64,000 bases of DNA from Thysanoteuthis rhombus. Its lineage: Eukaryota > Mollusca > Cephalopoda > Oegopsida > Thysanoteuthidae. Location of the stretch: the NCBI GenBank assembly GCA_963457665.1, contig OY735207.1, positions 46,725,196-46,789,195 on the forward strand, read 5' to 3'. The position numbers and the translations under genes were made by a program. Shown one piece after another: positions 25,081 to 36,954 of this stretch. The stretch's first letter is position 1. Each line of letters begins with the position of its first letter. The notes under the pieces are model-generated. The model was not told the DNA's origin. It worked only from the letters and a program-made list of their open reading frames with translations, and made no database searches.

Positions 25081-25081
25081 A

Positions 25082-25082
<1 letters not shown>

Positions 25083-25159
<77 letters not shown>
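25083..25159. repeat. (TA)n microsatellite
   Basis: About 37 TA units. Confidence 0.97.
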
Positions 25160-25160
<1 letters not shown>

Positions 25161-25184
25161 ATGAAAAGATTTTCCGTCGTTTCC

Positions 25185-25365
25185 CGTGGTTAATATATAA
25201 TTCAAATTGGACAACGTAAATAGAATAAACAATTGAAGAAAATGGAACTGCCATATTGTCGCGTTGAAAGACACACAAAAAAAAGACCAAGAATAAGGGA
25301 GAATAAACAAGGTGAGAATTAAGGTTGAAAACATTTATTTGACCTTTGCATTACGCAGAAACAAA
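25185..25365 (+). mobile_element. SINE-1 inverted composite, head missing
   Basis: A minus-strand body piece (GACAACGTAAATAGAATAAA, 25210-25245) is followed by a plus-strand SINE-1 leader (AATAAACAAGGTGAG... to TTTGCATTACG, 25300-25357). The copy stops before the A box. It has the same inverted-then-direct order as the composites at 23.8 and 57.4 kb. Confidence 0.6.
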
Positions 25366-25487
25366 ATTACATCAGCTTTCTGAACTGGCTAAGGCTTAAT
25401 CAATACTATTATACCTCAAAACCATAACTAAAAAGTTTGGCTCTTTTTTTTACACTTTTCTTACATATAGCTTTCTAGACTACACAT

Positions 25488-25504
25488 ACACACACACACA
25501 CGCG

Positions 25505-25555
<51 letters not shown>

Positions 25556-25566
25556 GTATATATATG

Positions 25567-25602
<36 letters not shown>

Positions 25603-25673
25603 CGTACGCAGGGGTCTTAGATCGCAGGTACTACTATATATATATATAAATGCGTACATGCATCAGTACTTGC

Positions 25674-25705
<32 letters not shown>

Positions 25706-25712
25706 CGACCCC

Positions 25713-25782
<70 letters not shown>
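25488..25782. repeat. CA/TA mosaic with embedded inverted repeat
   Basis: CA and TA arrays are interrupted by a non-repetitive island. GCAGGGGTC at about 25608 is complemented by GACCCCTGC at about 25706, and the TA flanks extend the pairing, so the island can be extruded as a large hairpin. Confidence 0.85.
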
Positions 25783-25786
<4 letters not shown>

Positions 25787-26360
25787 TTTACAGCTTTAAA
25801 CACTAAATCCATTAGCACATTTTTGTGTCACTTCAGTCACTTATTTCCCAAATATCTGTTAATGTAATTTATGTAATCTTCTTCAGTGTTCTTTATGTCT
25901 TACACTGACTTCGATATTAGGATATTATGTGTAAATCTTTTTTTTTAGTTTGGATAATCAGTCGTTTACCATGTAACCGTTTTGAGAATTTAAAAACAAT
26001 ACAATTATATTTGCATGGCTTCTCAGCAGTGTTGATCAAACACCAACTCTCTTTCGGCTATGATTTTTCTCTAAAACTTATATCATACTATCGGTAGTTT
26101 GTTGTTTTATGTAGGATATTATCATAATGTATTATATATGGGTGCTATTTTTACAACACATCGTTTAATCTTTTTGCAACACCGGGATAACTAGCACAGG
26201 TTACCCAAAAACGTATTTGACGATGAGGGATCAATGATTTTATTAACAAACGTAACTCGTTGTCTGTGTCACTTCAGTTGAGTGTTCACCCACGTGATTA
26301 TTGAATCTGTTGCATTGGTTTTAATCTCGGGCTGCGTACAAATCAACTTATGATGTCATC
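25783..26360. other. Unassigned sequence
   Basis: No feature was recognised. Confidence 0.4.

Positions 26361-26363
<3 letters not shown>

Positions 26364-26410
<47 letters not shown>
26364..26410. repeat. (TA)n microsatellite
   Basis: About 23 TA units. Confidence 0.97.
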
Positions 26411-26412
<2 letters not shown>

Positions 26413-26543
26413 TATAAGATTATATACTTGTATGTATATATTACTGCAATGTTTATTTTTTATCTGTTTAATATATCAATTTCTGATACATAATTACCTC
26501 TGGTTCACATGTGGGATAATCTTATTCATTTATGCTCGGTACG

Positions 26544-27200
26544 AATATTGTGGTTATAATCAACGTATCAAGTAATTAATAACCCATGCTCAGTGGTTAA
26601 TTAATTACTTGATAAGTTGATTATAACCACAATATTTGTTTATAGACCACGCATTGTCTTGGGAAGGTTATAATCTCATTGTAGTCCATATTTCCTTTGA
26701 TAAGGATGAGAAATAAAGAAGTTAGAAACAGTATTGTATTTTTCTAGTGCGTTTAATCAACTAATTGGGTAATTAGTTACCCATTGGTTGACTAGATTCG
26801 TATCACGTTTGTGTTGTTTCGGGAATGCCGTAAAATCATTTTATCACAAAATTCATCTCGTTTGGGTGCAAAATAATGGACTTGTTGCCATCTACTTGTG
26901 TTTTCTACAGTGTGTTTAATCAAGTTGTGAAGTAATTAATTTAGCCACTGGTTGATTAGATTTATGTCATAGAAGATCCATTGTCTCAGACATGCTTTAA
27001 TCTCATTGTATTCCTCATTTCATTCGATTAAAACGAGAAATAAGGAAGTTATAGCAATTATTTGTCTTTTCTAATGTATTTAATCAACTAATTAAATAAT
27101 TAATCATCCATTGGTTGATTAGTTTTGGGCTATATACCATCTATTGTCTTTGAAATGCCATATCGCTATATTCTAAATGTTTTCAGTTGGTTAAGATTAC
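26544..27200. repeat. ~163-base tandem satellite with palindromic core
   Basis: Four units begin with TTTAATCAA-like words at about 26553, 26751, 26913 and 27077. Units 2 and 3 are 162-163 bases and unit 1 is about 197 because of an inserted inverted segment. Each core has TAATCAAC near its start and GGTTGATTA about 35 bases on, an internal inverted repeat. The rest of the unit shares AATCTCATTGTA, ATTT(C)ATT.GAT and GAGAAATAA.GAAGTTA. Unit 1 contains a 37-base inverted repeat (26544-26580 with 26600-26636, one mismatch). Bivalve pearl/CvA elements, known as Helitron-related, also carry cores of roughly 160 bases, but no element ends were identified here. Confidence 0.75.
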
Positions 27201-27339
27201 GGATTTAATTAATAACAAAACTCTAAGACGTTGCTCCTAATTTCTGAAAGCGCTAAATTAGCCGTATCCTTCTTGTGTGTGGACCAATTTTTGCTGTCTT
27301 GGTATCATTTTCTTAATTATAGGAAGTTCTATCGGCTAA

Positions 27340-28017
27340 AATAACATTAGACTTGATTCAAGAAATCACTAAGATCAAAATCGAGGACACAGAACTGGAG
27401 AAAGTAGACCACTACATCTACCTAGGACAACGAATCTCCATGAGACCCTCAAAAGAAGAAGAAATCAAGCGAAGAATCACACTAGGATGGCAAGCCTTTG
27501 GCAGAGCAAGCTCAACCTTCAAAAATAAGAAAATCTCATTAATCCTAAAGTGAAGGGTGTATAAACGATGCTTCCTCCCAATAGTCACTTATGGAGCTGA
27601 AACATGGAACATAACGAAAAGACAGACCCGTAAATTGAGAACCATGCAACATGCACATGAAAGAATTACGCAGGGCCTCACATGGAGAGACCATAAGACA
27701 GCACAGTACATCAGAGAAAAGACATGAGTTAGGGACATCATAGAATCCATTAAAAATCTTAAATGGCGATGGGCTGGCCATATTGCAAGAATGGTAGACA
27801 ACCGATGGACATCGTGACTCACGACATGGATCCCCCGAGATCACATGTGCAACCGAGGTCGACAGAATATTAGATGGAGAGACGAGCCAGGCAAGTTCAG
27901 GAAGTACTGGCTCTGCAACGCCCATGATAGAGAAGTGTGGCAAATCCTGGGGAAGGTCTACGTCCAACGAAGGACGTTAAAAGACCGATGATGATGATGA
28001 TGATGATAATGATGATG
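27340..28017 (+). mobile_element. RTE-like LINE 3' end, near-intact C-terminal region
   Basis: The plus-strand frame starting near 27341 reads the RTE C-terminal region, with YIYLGQRISM, EEEIKRRITLGWQAFGRASS, then a stop at 27550 and resumption in the same frame through YGAETWN, MQHAHERITQGLTWRDHK and WRDE, to RRTLKDR. It ends in a (GAT)n tail at 27987-28017, the expected 3' terminus. The reverse transcriptase and the apurinic endonuclease are absent. This is a 5'-truncated, inactive copy. Confidence 0.9.
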
Positions 28018-28019
28018 TC

Positions 28020-29205
28020 TAATATTTGAATGTATGAAATCAATCTATCATTTTAATACTTCTGCAATGAATAGGAAAAAAAGACAAAATAGTTCGTCTT
28101 GATTTTCATAAGAGCTACCTTTCACCATGTACTCAAATGTTCAGTAAATATCAAGTGTACATTTATATACTGCATGCAATATACCTGGTGGTACGGTTAG
28201 ATTATCTTGACGACCAGAATATTAACTTTTTGGTATTGCTAAAGAAGTGACCACAGTCATCGAATGATCTTTAACGTATGTATGAATATGAGGTACTACA
28301 CAAAATTTGAGGTATATGACCACAACATCTAATTCTCACCATCTCCTTCGGAATAGTCCACTTGGGCATGCAAGAACTGGTCGACCAAGGGCACCGCTCA
28401 CAAAGGGTAATATCAAAATTCTGCACCACTTTCGGTTGGAGCAAGCTGTTAAAATTCAGAAAACTTTTGCCTTACTGTAGTCCCCAATTACCGCGAGAGT
28501 TGGGGTCCAACTTTTCTACCGTGTTATAACGAATTTTCAATTTTCACAAACCTTGATCCAAGTCCTCGACCTCCAACTTCTTCAAGACTGACCCCGTGCA
28601 TGAATGAAGAGAAAACTGTACAGATGGAGGGAGTGGGGGAGTAAGGCGAGTGTACCCTGGCGGGAAAATAGGAATGAATATACATATATATTTTTTTTAG
28701 AAAAGCTCACTCATCAGAAGATAACATTTTGGCAAAACGTAGATGAGTTTGCAGCGAGTGCCTTTTCAGCAACAGATGAAAGGAAAGGGTTAAATTCAAT
28801 TTCTTTTTACTGTTGGAGTAACCTGATTCAGTGCTAGATGTGATTTTTTTAGTATAGTTTAGCGGCTTTTAGCTATTCAAAAAATAAATAAAATAAAATA
28901 TCACATGTGCAAAACTAGTGCAAAAATTTTTTGAGTTGCTAACACTTACCTGATTAACCCCTCTACTTTCAATACGTCTGTGCAACCGATGGCTGAATTT
29001 CAAATTCAAGGGCTCAGTGCATTTCTTAGGGGTCTTCCTATTTTTGTATTTAGTTATTATTTCATGAGCCAAGTTTAACATTTTGGAAATTGAGATCGAA
29101 CCATGGGTTTAGAGTTTTTATTTATACAAACATATACTTATGTGTGCGCGCATGTGTGCGTATGTGGGTGTGTGTTTGTGTATGTGCTATTTATTTACTC
29201 TCCCA
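28020..29205. other. Unassigned sequence
   Basis: No feature was recognised. A TG-rich tract lies at about 29138-29185. Confidence 0.4.
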
Positions 29206-29605
29206 CCAGAGCAAAATGTGACACAAGGTCGGGGCTTTAAGCGGTGAAAATAGGAGACAAAAATAGCTCCGGCTGACGCGACTTTGGTTGTTGAGCAACC
29301 AAAGCAACCACAGTCACGAAAGCGTCAGGATAATCCCAACCTGTTCCTTTAAGGGTAACGGAACAGTATTGCCCCGGGGCGCCGTATCCCCTGCAGCTGG
29401 GCTGAGTAATAGTGGGAGAGCCCCAGGACGAATCCAAAGGCTCCCAATGTGCGTAGCAATGTGCAGCCTCAGTATAACCTCATTGGGTAACGCATTGCAC
29501 AGGTGCAGTCGGTCTTTGACACTCACCACAACACAATCTCCAGCCGGCAGGTGTCAGTACCGGCGCCTCGGACTCTGCCAGGAAACAGATGCTACACTTT
29601 AATCC
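29206..29605 (+). repeat. GC-richer interspersed repeat E, copy 1
   Basis: It shares a series of words with 47145-47462. These are CAGAGCAAAATGTGACACAA at 29209, CCTTTAAGGGTAACGG, ACAGTATTGCCCCGGGGCG, GGGCTGAGTAAT and CCCAGGACGAATC, then a divergent part ending CAGATGCTACACTTT. Frames of 71-136 codons on both strands exist because of low AT content, with no recognisable domain. No terminal inverted repeats or tail were seen. Confidence 0.65.
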
Positions 29606-29900
29606 ATGCCGAAAAGGCCAGAAAAAATGAGGGCGCGTGCGTGTACGTGCGTGTACGTGCGTGTGATCATTAAAATTCAATTTGGTGGAAAAAGGTTGAA
29701 ACCAGGTGGATGGATTTTGTGCAAATGTAGAATATCCTTCAGAGAGTGCCTCGAAATCGCTTTGACCACGTTTCAAAGGAGGAGACTTTGAATTTTTCAA
29801 CATGTTGACAAGGGTTCGAATCCAACTCAACCTGTTAAAGTCATCTATTGATAAAACCTGAGAAAAAAAAATATCCAGACAATTATTCAAACACGTATAT
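29606..29900. other. Unassigned sequence with short GTGCGTGTAC repeats
   Basis: Four GTGCGTGT-like words lie at 29634-29668, just right of repeat E. The rest is unassigned. Confidence 0.45.
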
Positions 29901-30685
29901 AATTCACTATAAATGAACCGGTCTCAAACTCAGCTCAGTCTAAGTCGATAGGGATTATGCAGCACTTGGTGATGGACATAGATTACGGAGACTAGGCATA
30001 CAGTAAGGCTCTACTGCAGATTTATGCAAGGGGATCACAGAGGGGATCCAACCGGGACGAGTCAAGTGAAACCGTACAGCTGGGGTTCTGCAGCACCGTA
30101 AGTCCCCGTGGAGCCGTATTTAGACCGACAAAAACCCGGAAATTGAGAAGAAAGTATATTCATTCCTCCGCGTACCCCCCATTCCCACTATAAGTAACTC
30201 TACAATATTCGATCTAACCCATGTGCCATTGAGGGGTTAATGCCAGTTTACAAGTATAAGTGGGACCTCAAGTTGAAGTAAGTGTGATGGTCCGGGGACA
30301 CGAAGAATAAATTTTGATGATAGGCAGATCCACGGTCGTCCGCTGGCATTTCCCCGTGGGTGTGCCGGAAGATATAAACGGAATATATCTCAGCGCAGCA
30401 ACCCACCGAGCATAATTTCTACACGGGTACATTAGGCATTGGAGTCACATGAAACAATAGTACAGCTCCATTATCCTTTATCGACTATAAGGTTCCAACT
30501 TTCGAACCCCCTCAGCCTGGGTGAGAAGGCCTGATCCAGGGTAGGTCGGGGCGTAAATGCAACTTCAGGCAGACGCCTATGAACGGATCATTGTCTTGAT
30601 ATCTCTTCGAAGTCTTTCTGATTTCGGAAGTCTTACAAAAATGGGTATTTTAGACAGGGGAACAGGTAGACGGACAGAGAACCGC
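29901..30685. other. GC-richer unclassified block
   Basis: About 780 bases with visibly higher G+C than either flank, numerous stops in all frames and no recognised repeat, tRNA or rRNA sequence. It abuts repeat E on the left and a TA array on the right, so it may be the body of a larger mobile element. Confidence 0.35.
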
Positions 30686-30695
30686 CCCCGTGCCT

Positions 30696-30773
<78 letters not shown>
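30696..30773. repeat. (TA)n microsatellite
   Basis: Two TA blocks separated by TG. They precede the 70-base minisatellite directly. Confidence 0.97.
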
Positions 30774-30775
<2 letters not shown>

Positions 30776-30780
30776 AGGGA

Positions 30781-31272
30781 GGGGCTTTTGTGTTATGATT
30801 GTGTTACACGTACATATCTGCATATATAGTGCTACCTTAATATATATAGGTGGGCTTTTGTGTTAAATTTTTGTTTCATATACATATATGCATGTATAGT
30901 ACTTTTGAGTATATATACGTGAGCTTTTGTGTTATATTTCTGTTACGCAGACATATATACGTATATTGTACTATTTTAGTATAAACAGGTGGGCATTTGT
31001 GATGTATTTCTGTTACATATACATATATACAAACATAGTGCTATTTTGATATTTATAGGTAGACTTTTGTGTCCTATTTCTGTTACATATACATATAGTA
31101 CTATCTTGATATGTATACGTGGGCGTTTGTGTTATATTTCTGTTGAATATACATGTATGCATGTATAGTATTATATTAATACATATTAGTGGGCTTTTGT
31201 GTTCTATTTCTGATATATGTAAATATATGCTTAAATTGTACTATTTCAAAACATGTAGGTGGGTATTTGTGT
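30781..31272. repeat. ~70-base minisatellite, 7 copies plus a partial
   Basis: The word GTGGGCTTTTGTGTT, with small variation, recurs at about 30781, 30850, 30919, 30989, 31059, 31119, 31189 and 31259. Each is followed by TATTTCTGTTACATATACAT and then an AGTACTAT...GATAT.TATA part. The period is 69-70 bases, except one shortened unit of 60. Confidence 0.92.
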
Positions 31273-31515
31273 TACCGTGAATAAACAAAATTGGAATTAG
31301 GGGTTGAAACATTTATTTGGGCCTTTGCATTACTTACGACTGTTTAGCTCAATGGTAAGAATTACGATAGGTTAAAGTGGCTACCCTATTGAATGCAGGT
31401 TCGATTCCTGCAGCTACCTCATTTTCTTAAATTATTTATTCTATTTAAGTTATTTCGGCCAAATGGTACATTCACCGTGTTCTAGAGAGAGATCATTTCA
31501 AATAGAGTTTCCATG
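31273..31515 (+). mobile_element. SINE-1 copy with well-preserved pol III boxes
   Basis: Leader from about 31273 (AATAAACAAAATTGGAATTA), A box TAGCTCAATGG at 31345-31355 and B box GGTTCGATTCC at 31398-31408, with normal spacing. The body has CATTTTCTT, TTATTCTATTTAAG, TTTCGGCCAA and the AGAGATCATTTCAA terminus. The head could fold partly like a tRNA, but the acceptor stem is not complementary, so this is a SINE and not a tRNA gene. Confidence 0.85.
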
Positions 31516-31704
31516 TATACAACGCTATTTATAATAGTTCTGTTGGATGATATTCGATATATATATATATATATACGATATATTCCATTATTTTTTAATT
31601 ATATACATACATTGAAAATATGATTGAAAAATTCATAATTTAGTCGTTTTTTGCAAATAGTCAAATTTTTAGATAACACACAACCCTTGTCTCTCTCTCT
31701 CTCT

Positions 31705-31742
<38 letters not shown>

Positions 31743-32270
31743 TTATATGTGTGTGTGTGCATGTTTATAGTTTTAATTATGAATGATTTCAGAGTATATC
31801 AACTCGTCAAGATGTTTCCTATCATTTAAAATTGATGTGCTATAATTACGTGTTACACCTTGCCTCTGGCGACACGTGTTGTTTGTTTTGCACAGACCAG
31901 TTTTTCTGCTATCCGTCACCCCTTTGAGGATTTGTGTTTAAATTCACAGAAAGGCATAAAACGGATATTTCTTTTTTTTTTCTAGTTACTGTATCAAGTA
32001 ATTTTTCTTAGAAATCGGCCAAAACGTTTTTAACCTGAACATTCTAACCATTTTAGATACACATGAGGTAGCAGGTTATTATCTATGCCTTTCAGTGATA
32101 ACTCGTAGTATCATAACAAATTTCGAACCTTAATATAAGGGAACATTATCTGATTTATAATCAAATCTAGAAAAGTCAAACGTTTCGTTTTTACTCATGC
32201 GTAAATCTTAGTTTCGTAATAAACCAGCTGTTATCTTTGATATTGAAATATGATAATCATTATTAGAATT
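31516..32270. other. Unassigned sequence with CT/TA microsatellite
   Basis: A short TA array at 31556-31575, and a (CT)n-(TA)n tract at 31690-31738 followed by TG. Otherwise nothing was recognised. Confidence 0.5.
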
Positions 32271-32271
32271 T

Positions 32272-32776
32272 ATTGGGATGGCAAGCCTTCGGCAGAGTAA
32301 GTTAAACTTTCAAAAACCAGATGATCCCAATAATCCTGAAAAGAAGAGAATACAACCAATGCATCCCCCCGATAGTCGCTTATGGAGCTGAAACATGGAA
32401 CCTAACCAAGAGACAGACCTGCAAACTGAGAAGTATGCAACGTGCGCATGAGAAAATCATGCTCAACCTTACATGGAGAGACCACAAGGCAGCACGGTAT
32501 ATAAGGAAGAAAACAGGAGTTCGTGACATCATAGAAACTATTTAAAAAACTCAAATCGCAATGGGCAGGCCATCTTGCAAGAATGAATGACAACCGATGG
32601 ACATCACGACTCACAACATGGATTCCCAGAGATCACAAGAGAAATCGAAGCTGACAGAACACGAGATGGGGAGATGAACTGGACAGATTCAGGAAATACT
32701 GGCTCTGCAACGCCCATGATAGAGAATTGTGGCGAATCTTGGGGAAGGTCTATGTCCAACGACAGAGGTTAAAAGA

Positions 32777-32823
<47 letters not shown>
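32272..32823 (+). mobile_element. RTE-like LINE 3' end
   Basis: The truncated copy starts within the GWQAFGR coding region. It shows YGAETWNLTKRQTCK, MLNLTWRDHKAARYIRKKTG and then a frameshift/stop near 32543, after which the GHLARMNDNRW and TTWIPRDHKRN regions follow. It ends with 15 or more ATG units, 32777-32823. Residue differences from the 27340 copy (MLNLTWRD versus TQGLTWRD) suggest a second subfamily. Confidence 0.9.
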
Positions 32824-33825
32824 AGAAAAATTGGCGATGAATATTGTATTACACCCACCCTTGAGTGGGAAGGGCCGAGAAAATCAGCCGTTTAAGTTTA
32901 GGTTTTTATTATTATAAACACTTCAACCGTGACGTTGGAATTACACATCCGCCTAATTCGGGTAAATCAGTGTTATTTGGGTAAAACCGTATAGAATTTC
33001 GAGAAAGCCATTTGCTGTCTCAACCGAAGAGATCCCACACGCCCATGTTTACATGGTGAAAATTTCTAGCCGTATCTAATTTTCATCGAACCTTTATAAG
33101 TTCTGACGCTTTTTTCCTCTCTGGATAGCTATCATAGCCAATTTCTGATTTATTATGTTCTTGTCCATAGAACTTGAAGAGCTTTTAGCGTGTCTCTAAA
33201 CATCATTATATCTCTAAGTTTAGGGTGCATACCTTTCCAATTTGACTATTCTATTATTTGAATATTATTTAGCAGTTTCGGTACCCAAACTTTACGGATG
33301 GTTTTTATTGTTTTCATAACCACGAAGTTATCACCCTTAACAGATATTTTAATCTAAAAAGAAAGACCATGTCAGTATAGCATATAAGGAATGTATCCAA
33401 AGATGTTTACTCTGAGCCCTCCTAATCTGACAGTCGGATCTGTGAGCTCAGACTTTCTGGCCACCAAAAATATTGCCTTGTGTCGGACATGTCTTTATCA
33501 ATGTAAATTACAATTCTATTCTATGTATAACTATTTAATGAAAGTGTTTTGTTACAAAACGACAAATTAACCCCTATGCGCTACGTTTTCAAGAAATTCA
33601 GTTACTTCTTCAGGGATAAAATATCGACGTATTGGTATGTTAATGTAAGCAAAATAACATGTAATGAGCAAATACTTGCAATTGCTTTGGCGAAGATTTA
33701 CCCGCTTCCTTCTTTGCGGTTAAGTCTTATACCTTTAAATTCTTGACGCCATTATACATGCAGAAAATGCATACATTAGACCCAAGGCCAAATCCCTCCA
33801 TCCCCTATTTAGCGCTAGACACTGG
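32824..33825. other. Unassigned sequence
   Basis: No feature was recognised. Confidence 0.4.
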
Positions 33826-34060
33826 TTATGTAAGCTACGTTAAGTGTAGCAAGATAACCCCTTCGTCAAACTCTAATCCAAGTCTGGAGTTGACTTTGTT
33901 TTTCCTGACAAGAACAATGGGAACTGTCCCCATCGAATTAAAGGGAGTAAAATCTATCACCCACTACTGTGATTTGAAATCATGACCATTGGATTGGTAA
34001 ACTGTTCGCTTGGCGACTGGGCTAAATTGACAAGTATTGTATATCTTTGAACGTTTAGGT
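33826..34060 (-). mobile_element. SINE-2 copy
   Basis: On the minus strand the AAATAAGCCC leader end is followed by a decayed A box and a B-box-like ATTTCAAATCAC (complement of 33970-33981). The body contains AAAGTCAACTCCAGAC, as in the 12.3 kb copy, and extends about 70 bases further than that copy can be followed. Confidence 0.7.
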
Positions 34061-34235
34061 TAGAAAATATCCAAGGGCTTATTTCATACAAATGAATAAA
34101 TACATCTGTAAAACTAACATTTTCCAACCGCACTTTGCAATCACGATTGGTAGTCGGCTCTTTCACTGATTGAGCCAAACTGATACGTATCTTACCGAGA
34201 TACAAGGGCTTATTCCATTTTAATAAATAAAAAAA
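34061..34235 (-). mobile_element. SINE-2 partial copy adjacent to a full copy
   Basis: A second leader and head follow at once in the same orientation: A box in TGGCTCAATCAGTG (complement of about 34170-34184) and leader AATAAGCCCTTG. The body is lost. The pair forms a head-to-tail SINE-2 tandem. Confidence 0.6.
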
Positions 34236-35240
34236 ACATCTGAATTATGAAAAATATTTTTTATAATTCTTTTAAAATTATATATACTATACAATACCCA
34301 AGTTGCCGTAATCATCTTCCGTTGGAAAAGAAGTAAGGATGGAGTTTGACCCTGCAGCAGTCATACGTGTCCTTAGCTTAGTAGTAAATCTGAAAAGAGG
34401 AAAAGATACACATAAGCCAGTTTTACGGGTCACTTTATGAGAAATGTTTTTCATTAATCGAAATAGATCCTTTATGCATCATTTAAATGCTTTTAGAAAT
34501 CCCATCTATAAGTATTTTGTCGGCTATCAACAAAAACAAACACGAATCCAGAGTTATATGTGCGTTCAAATCTCGCCGTAGGCCACTTCCTTATTCTTGT
34601 TACCTGCTGCTCACATAACGGTCGTAGAATATGAAAACGGCCTGAGTGTTACGATAAAATAACAAAGATTATAAGATGAGGCCTCATCTAAGATTCTCGC
34701 ACAGTTTGAGACTCTCAAGACTACGCAGAGAATAGAAATAAAATGGAATAAAAACTAATCAGAAAATAATCATCAATAGAAACAAACAGTATACATTCAT
34801 TTATTCATTAAATATGAAATGCTTCTATGGGCTTCTAAGTAAATAATTTACATTAAAAACACGTATTCAACATTAAAATACACATTCAATTAAGTGATAA
34901 AAATCTATTAGACTTAATAAGAATATTATAAGCTTATCAGTACAGAGAAGCATTTACAGGGCACATTTTCTTTACATTTGTTCATATATTTAAGCCGATA
35001 ATTCTCCAGATTACCCTCTGAATTAATTTTCTCTTCCCGATGATCCAAGTCATTCTTCAGATCATTTATACTAGTACTTTTTTTTGTGAGACAAACATCC
35101 AAAAGAAGGACCCGTAATGATCTTCTGGGAAATATATAGGATAATCTCAGGTCTACACGCCATTGACCAAGACTTCAAGTGCAGTATCTGTCCTGAAAAA
35201 ATCATGCTACAGCCATCCCTAAGCAGTGAAACCAGAGGCC
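34236..35240. other. Unassigned AT-rich sequence
   Basis: No feature was recognised. Confidence 0.4.
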
Positions 35241-35243
35241 ACA

Positions 35244-35664
35244 GTCATCATCATCATCATCATCATCATCAGTCTTTTAGCGTCCGTCGTTGGATTTGCC
35301 ACACTTCTCTATCATGGGCGTCACGGAGCCAGTACTTCCTGAACTTGTCTAGCTCATCTCTCCATCCAACAGTTTGCCGGCCGCCATTTGAGATTTTTAA
35401 TGGATTCTACGATGTCCCTGACTTTTGTCTTTTTTCAGATGTACTGTGTTGTTTTGTGGTCTCTCAATGTGAGGCCCAGCATTATTCTTTCATGTGCACG
35501 TTGCATGGTTCTCAATTTACGGATCTGTCTCTTGGTTAAGTTCCATGTTTCAGCTCCATAAGTGACTATTGGGAGGATGCATTGGTTATACACCCTTCTC
35601 TTTAGGATTAATGGGATCTTCTTAATTTTGAAGGTTGAGCTAGCTCTGCCAAGCTTCAAATCCC
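35244..35664 (-). mobile_element. RTE-like LINE 3' end with internal deletion
   Basis: Plus-strand (ATC)n at 35245-35272 is the reversed tail. Coding pieces read from 35659 down: LGRASSTF, LILKRRVYNQCILPIVTYG and MLGLTLRDHKTTQYI. At about 35370 the segment that encodes the GHVARM...RWTSRL...PRDH region is missing: the sequence jumps from the IKNLK region to the end of the WRDELD region. About 130-160 bases are lost relative to the 60.3 kb copy. Confidence 0.88.
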
Positions 35665-36290
35665 AACAGCCACCGGTGGTTTAGGAAGCACAGGTACCGA
35701 TCCGATCCTACCTGGTCCAAGCTATCAGATGCCATAGTCTCTTCTCCAAACATAAACATATTTGAATCAAATCTCAGAAAAGATCTCGGATGTCGAATGT
35801 TCGAGTATGAATTTTCAAACTAAACGATAAACCACAGGAGGATTAAATAGGCTGACCTTACGAACATGATATTGTCCTGATTTAGATACAACTTGAGATA
35901 CAACACGAATAAAAATAGAAATCAATTTCTAATCTGTGATATAATTATCAATATACACGTGCTCACCGCGTACGTGGGGTGGCTTTTTCCCGGAACTTCG
36001 CCACCGATAATTTCTCATAAACGTTTGCTATTTTCAGCTTTCCAAATACTGGCCCCAACGAAACTAACCACCGGGAAAGATTGGCGATTTTCCACTGAAA
36101 TCTAACCAGTATTCTAGAAACGGATGGGCGATCCAGGTTGTTTTTTTTGTTGTTGTTATGCGTGTGTGCATCCGTAGGTTGTAATTTGTCTATGAACGCA
36201 ATCGTATTGTAGTATCTGTATGGTAATTTACTGAGCTCTGCTGAACTTGACACAACACAACTAGTTGTTTACAGTAACTGGCGTGTTTGA
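35665..36290. other. Unassigned sequence
   Basis: No feature was recognised. Confidence 0.4.
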
Positions 36291-36292
<2 letters not shown>

Positions 36293-36349
<57 letters not shown>

Positions 36350-36352
36350 CGT
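36293..36352. repeat. (CT)n-(TA)n microsatellite
   Basis: CT dinucleotides pass into TA dinucleotides. The flank to about 36730 is TG/TATG-rich simple-like sequence. Confidence 0.95.
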
Positions 36353-36859
<507 letters not shown>

Positions 36860-36954
36860 GAGTTTGAGTTCACGTGCGTACGTGTGTTAGAATGCATATA
36901 GCTTTAAATGTATGTGTGTATATGTGATGTGCGTGTTCCTGCCTGTGCGTGCAC

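Noticed and set aside
27545-27967. 140-codon minus-strand frame, likewise 35117-35539 and 40192-40464
   Set aside because: These lie antisense to, or in the wrong frame of, RTE coding sequence; the LINE frame is the real one.
30781-31272. CRISPR array
   Set aside because: The regular 70-base period is a contiguous minisatellite with no unique spacers, in a eukaryotic setting.
31336-31420. Functional tRNA gene
   Set aside because: A and B boxes are good, but the acceptor stem does not pair and the sequence continues into a shared SINE body.
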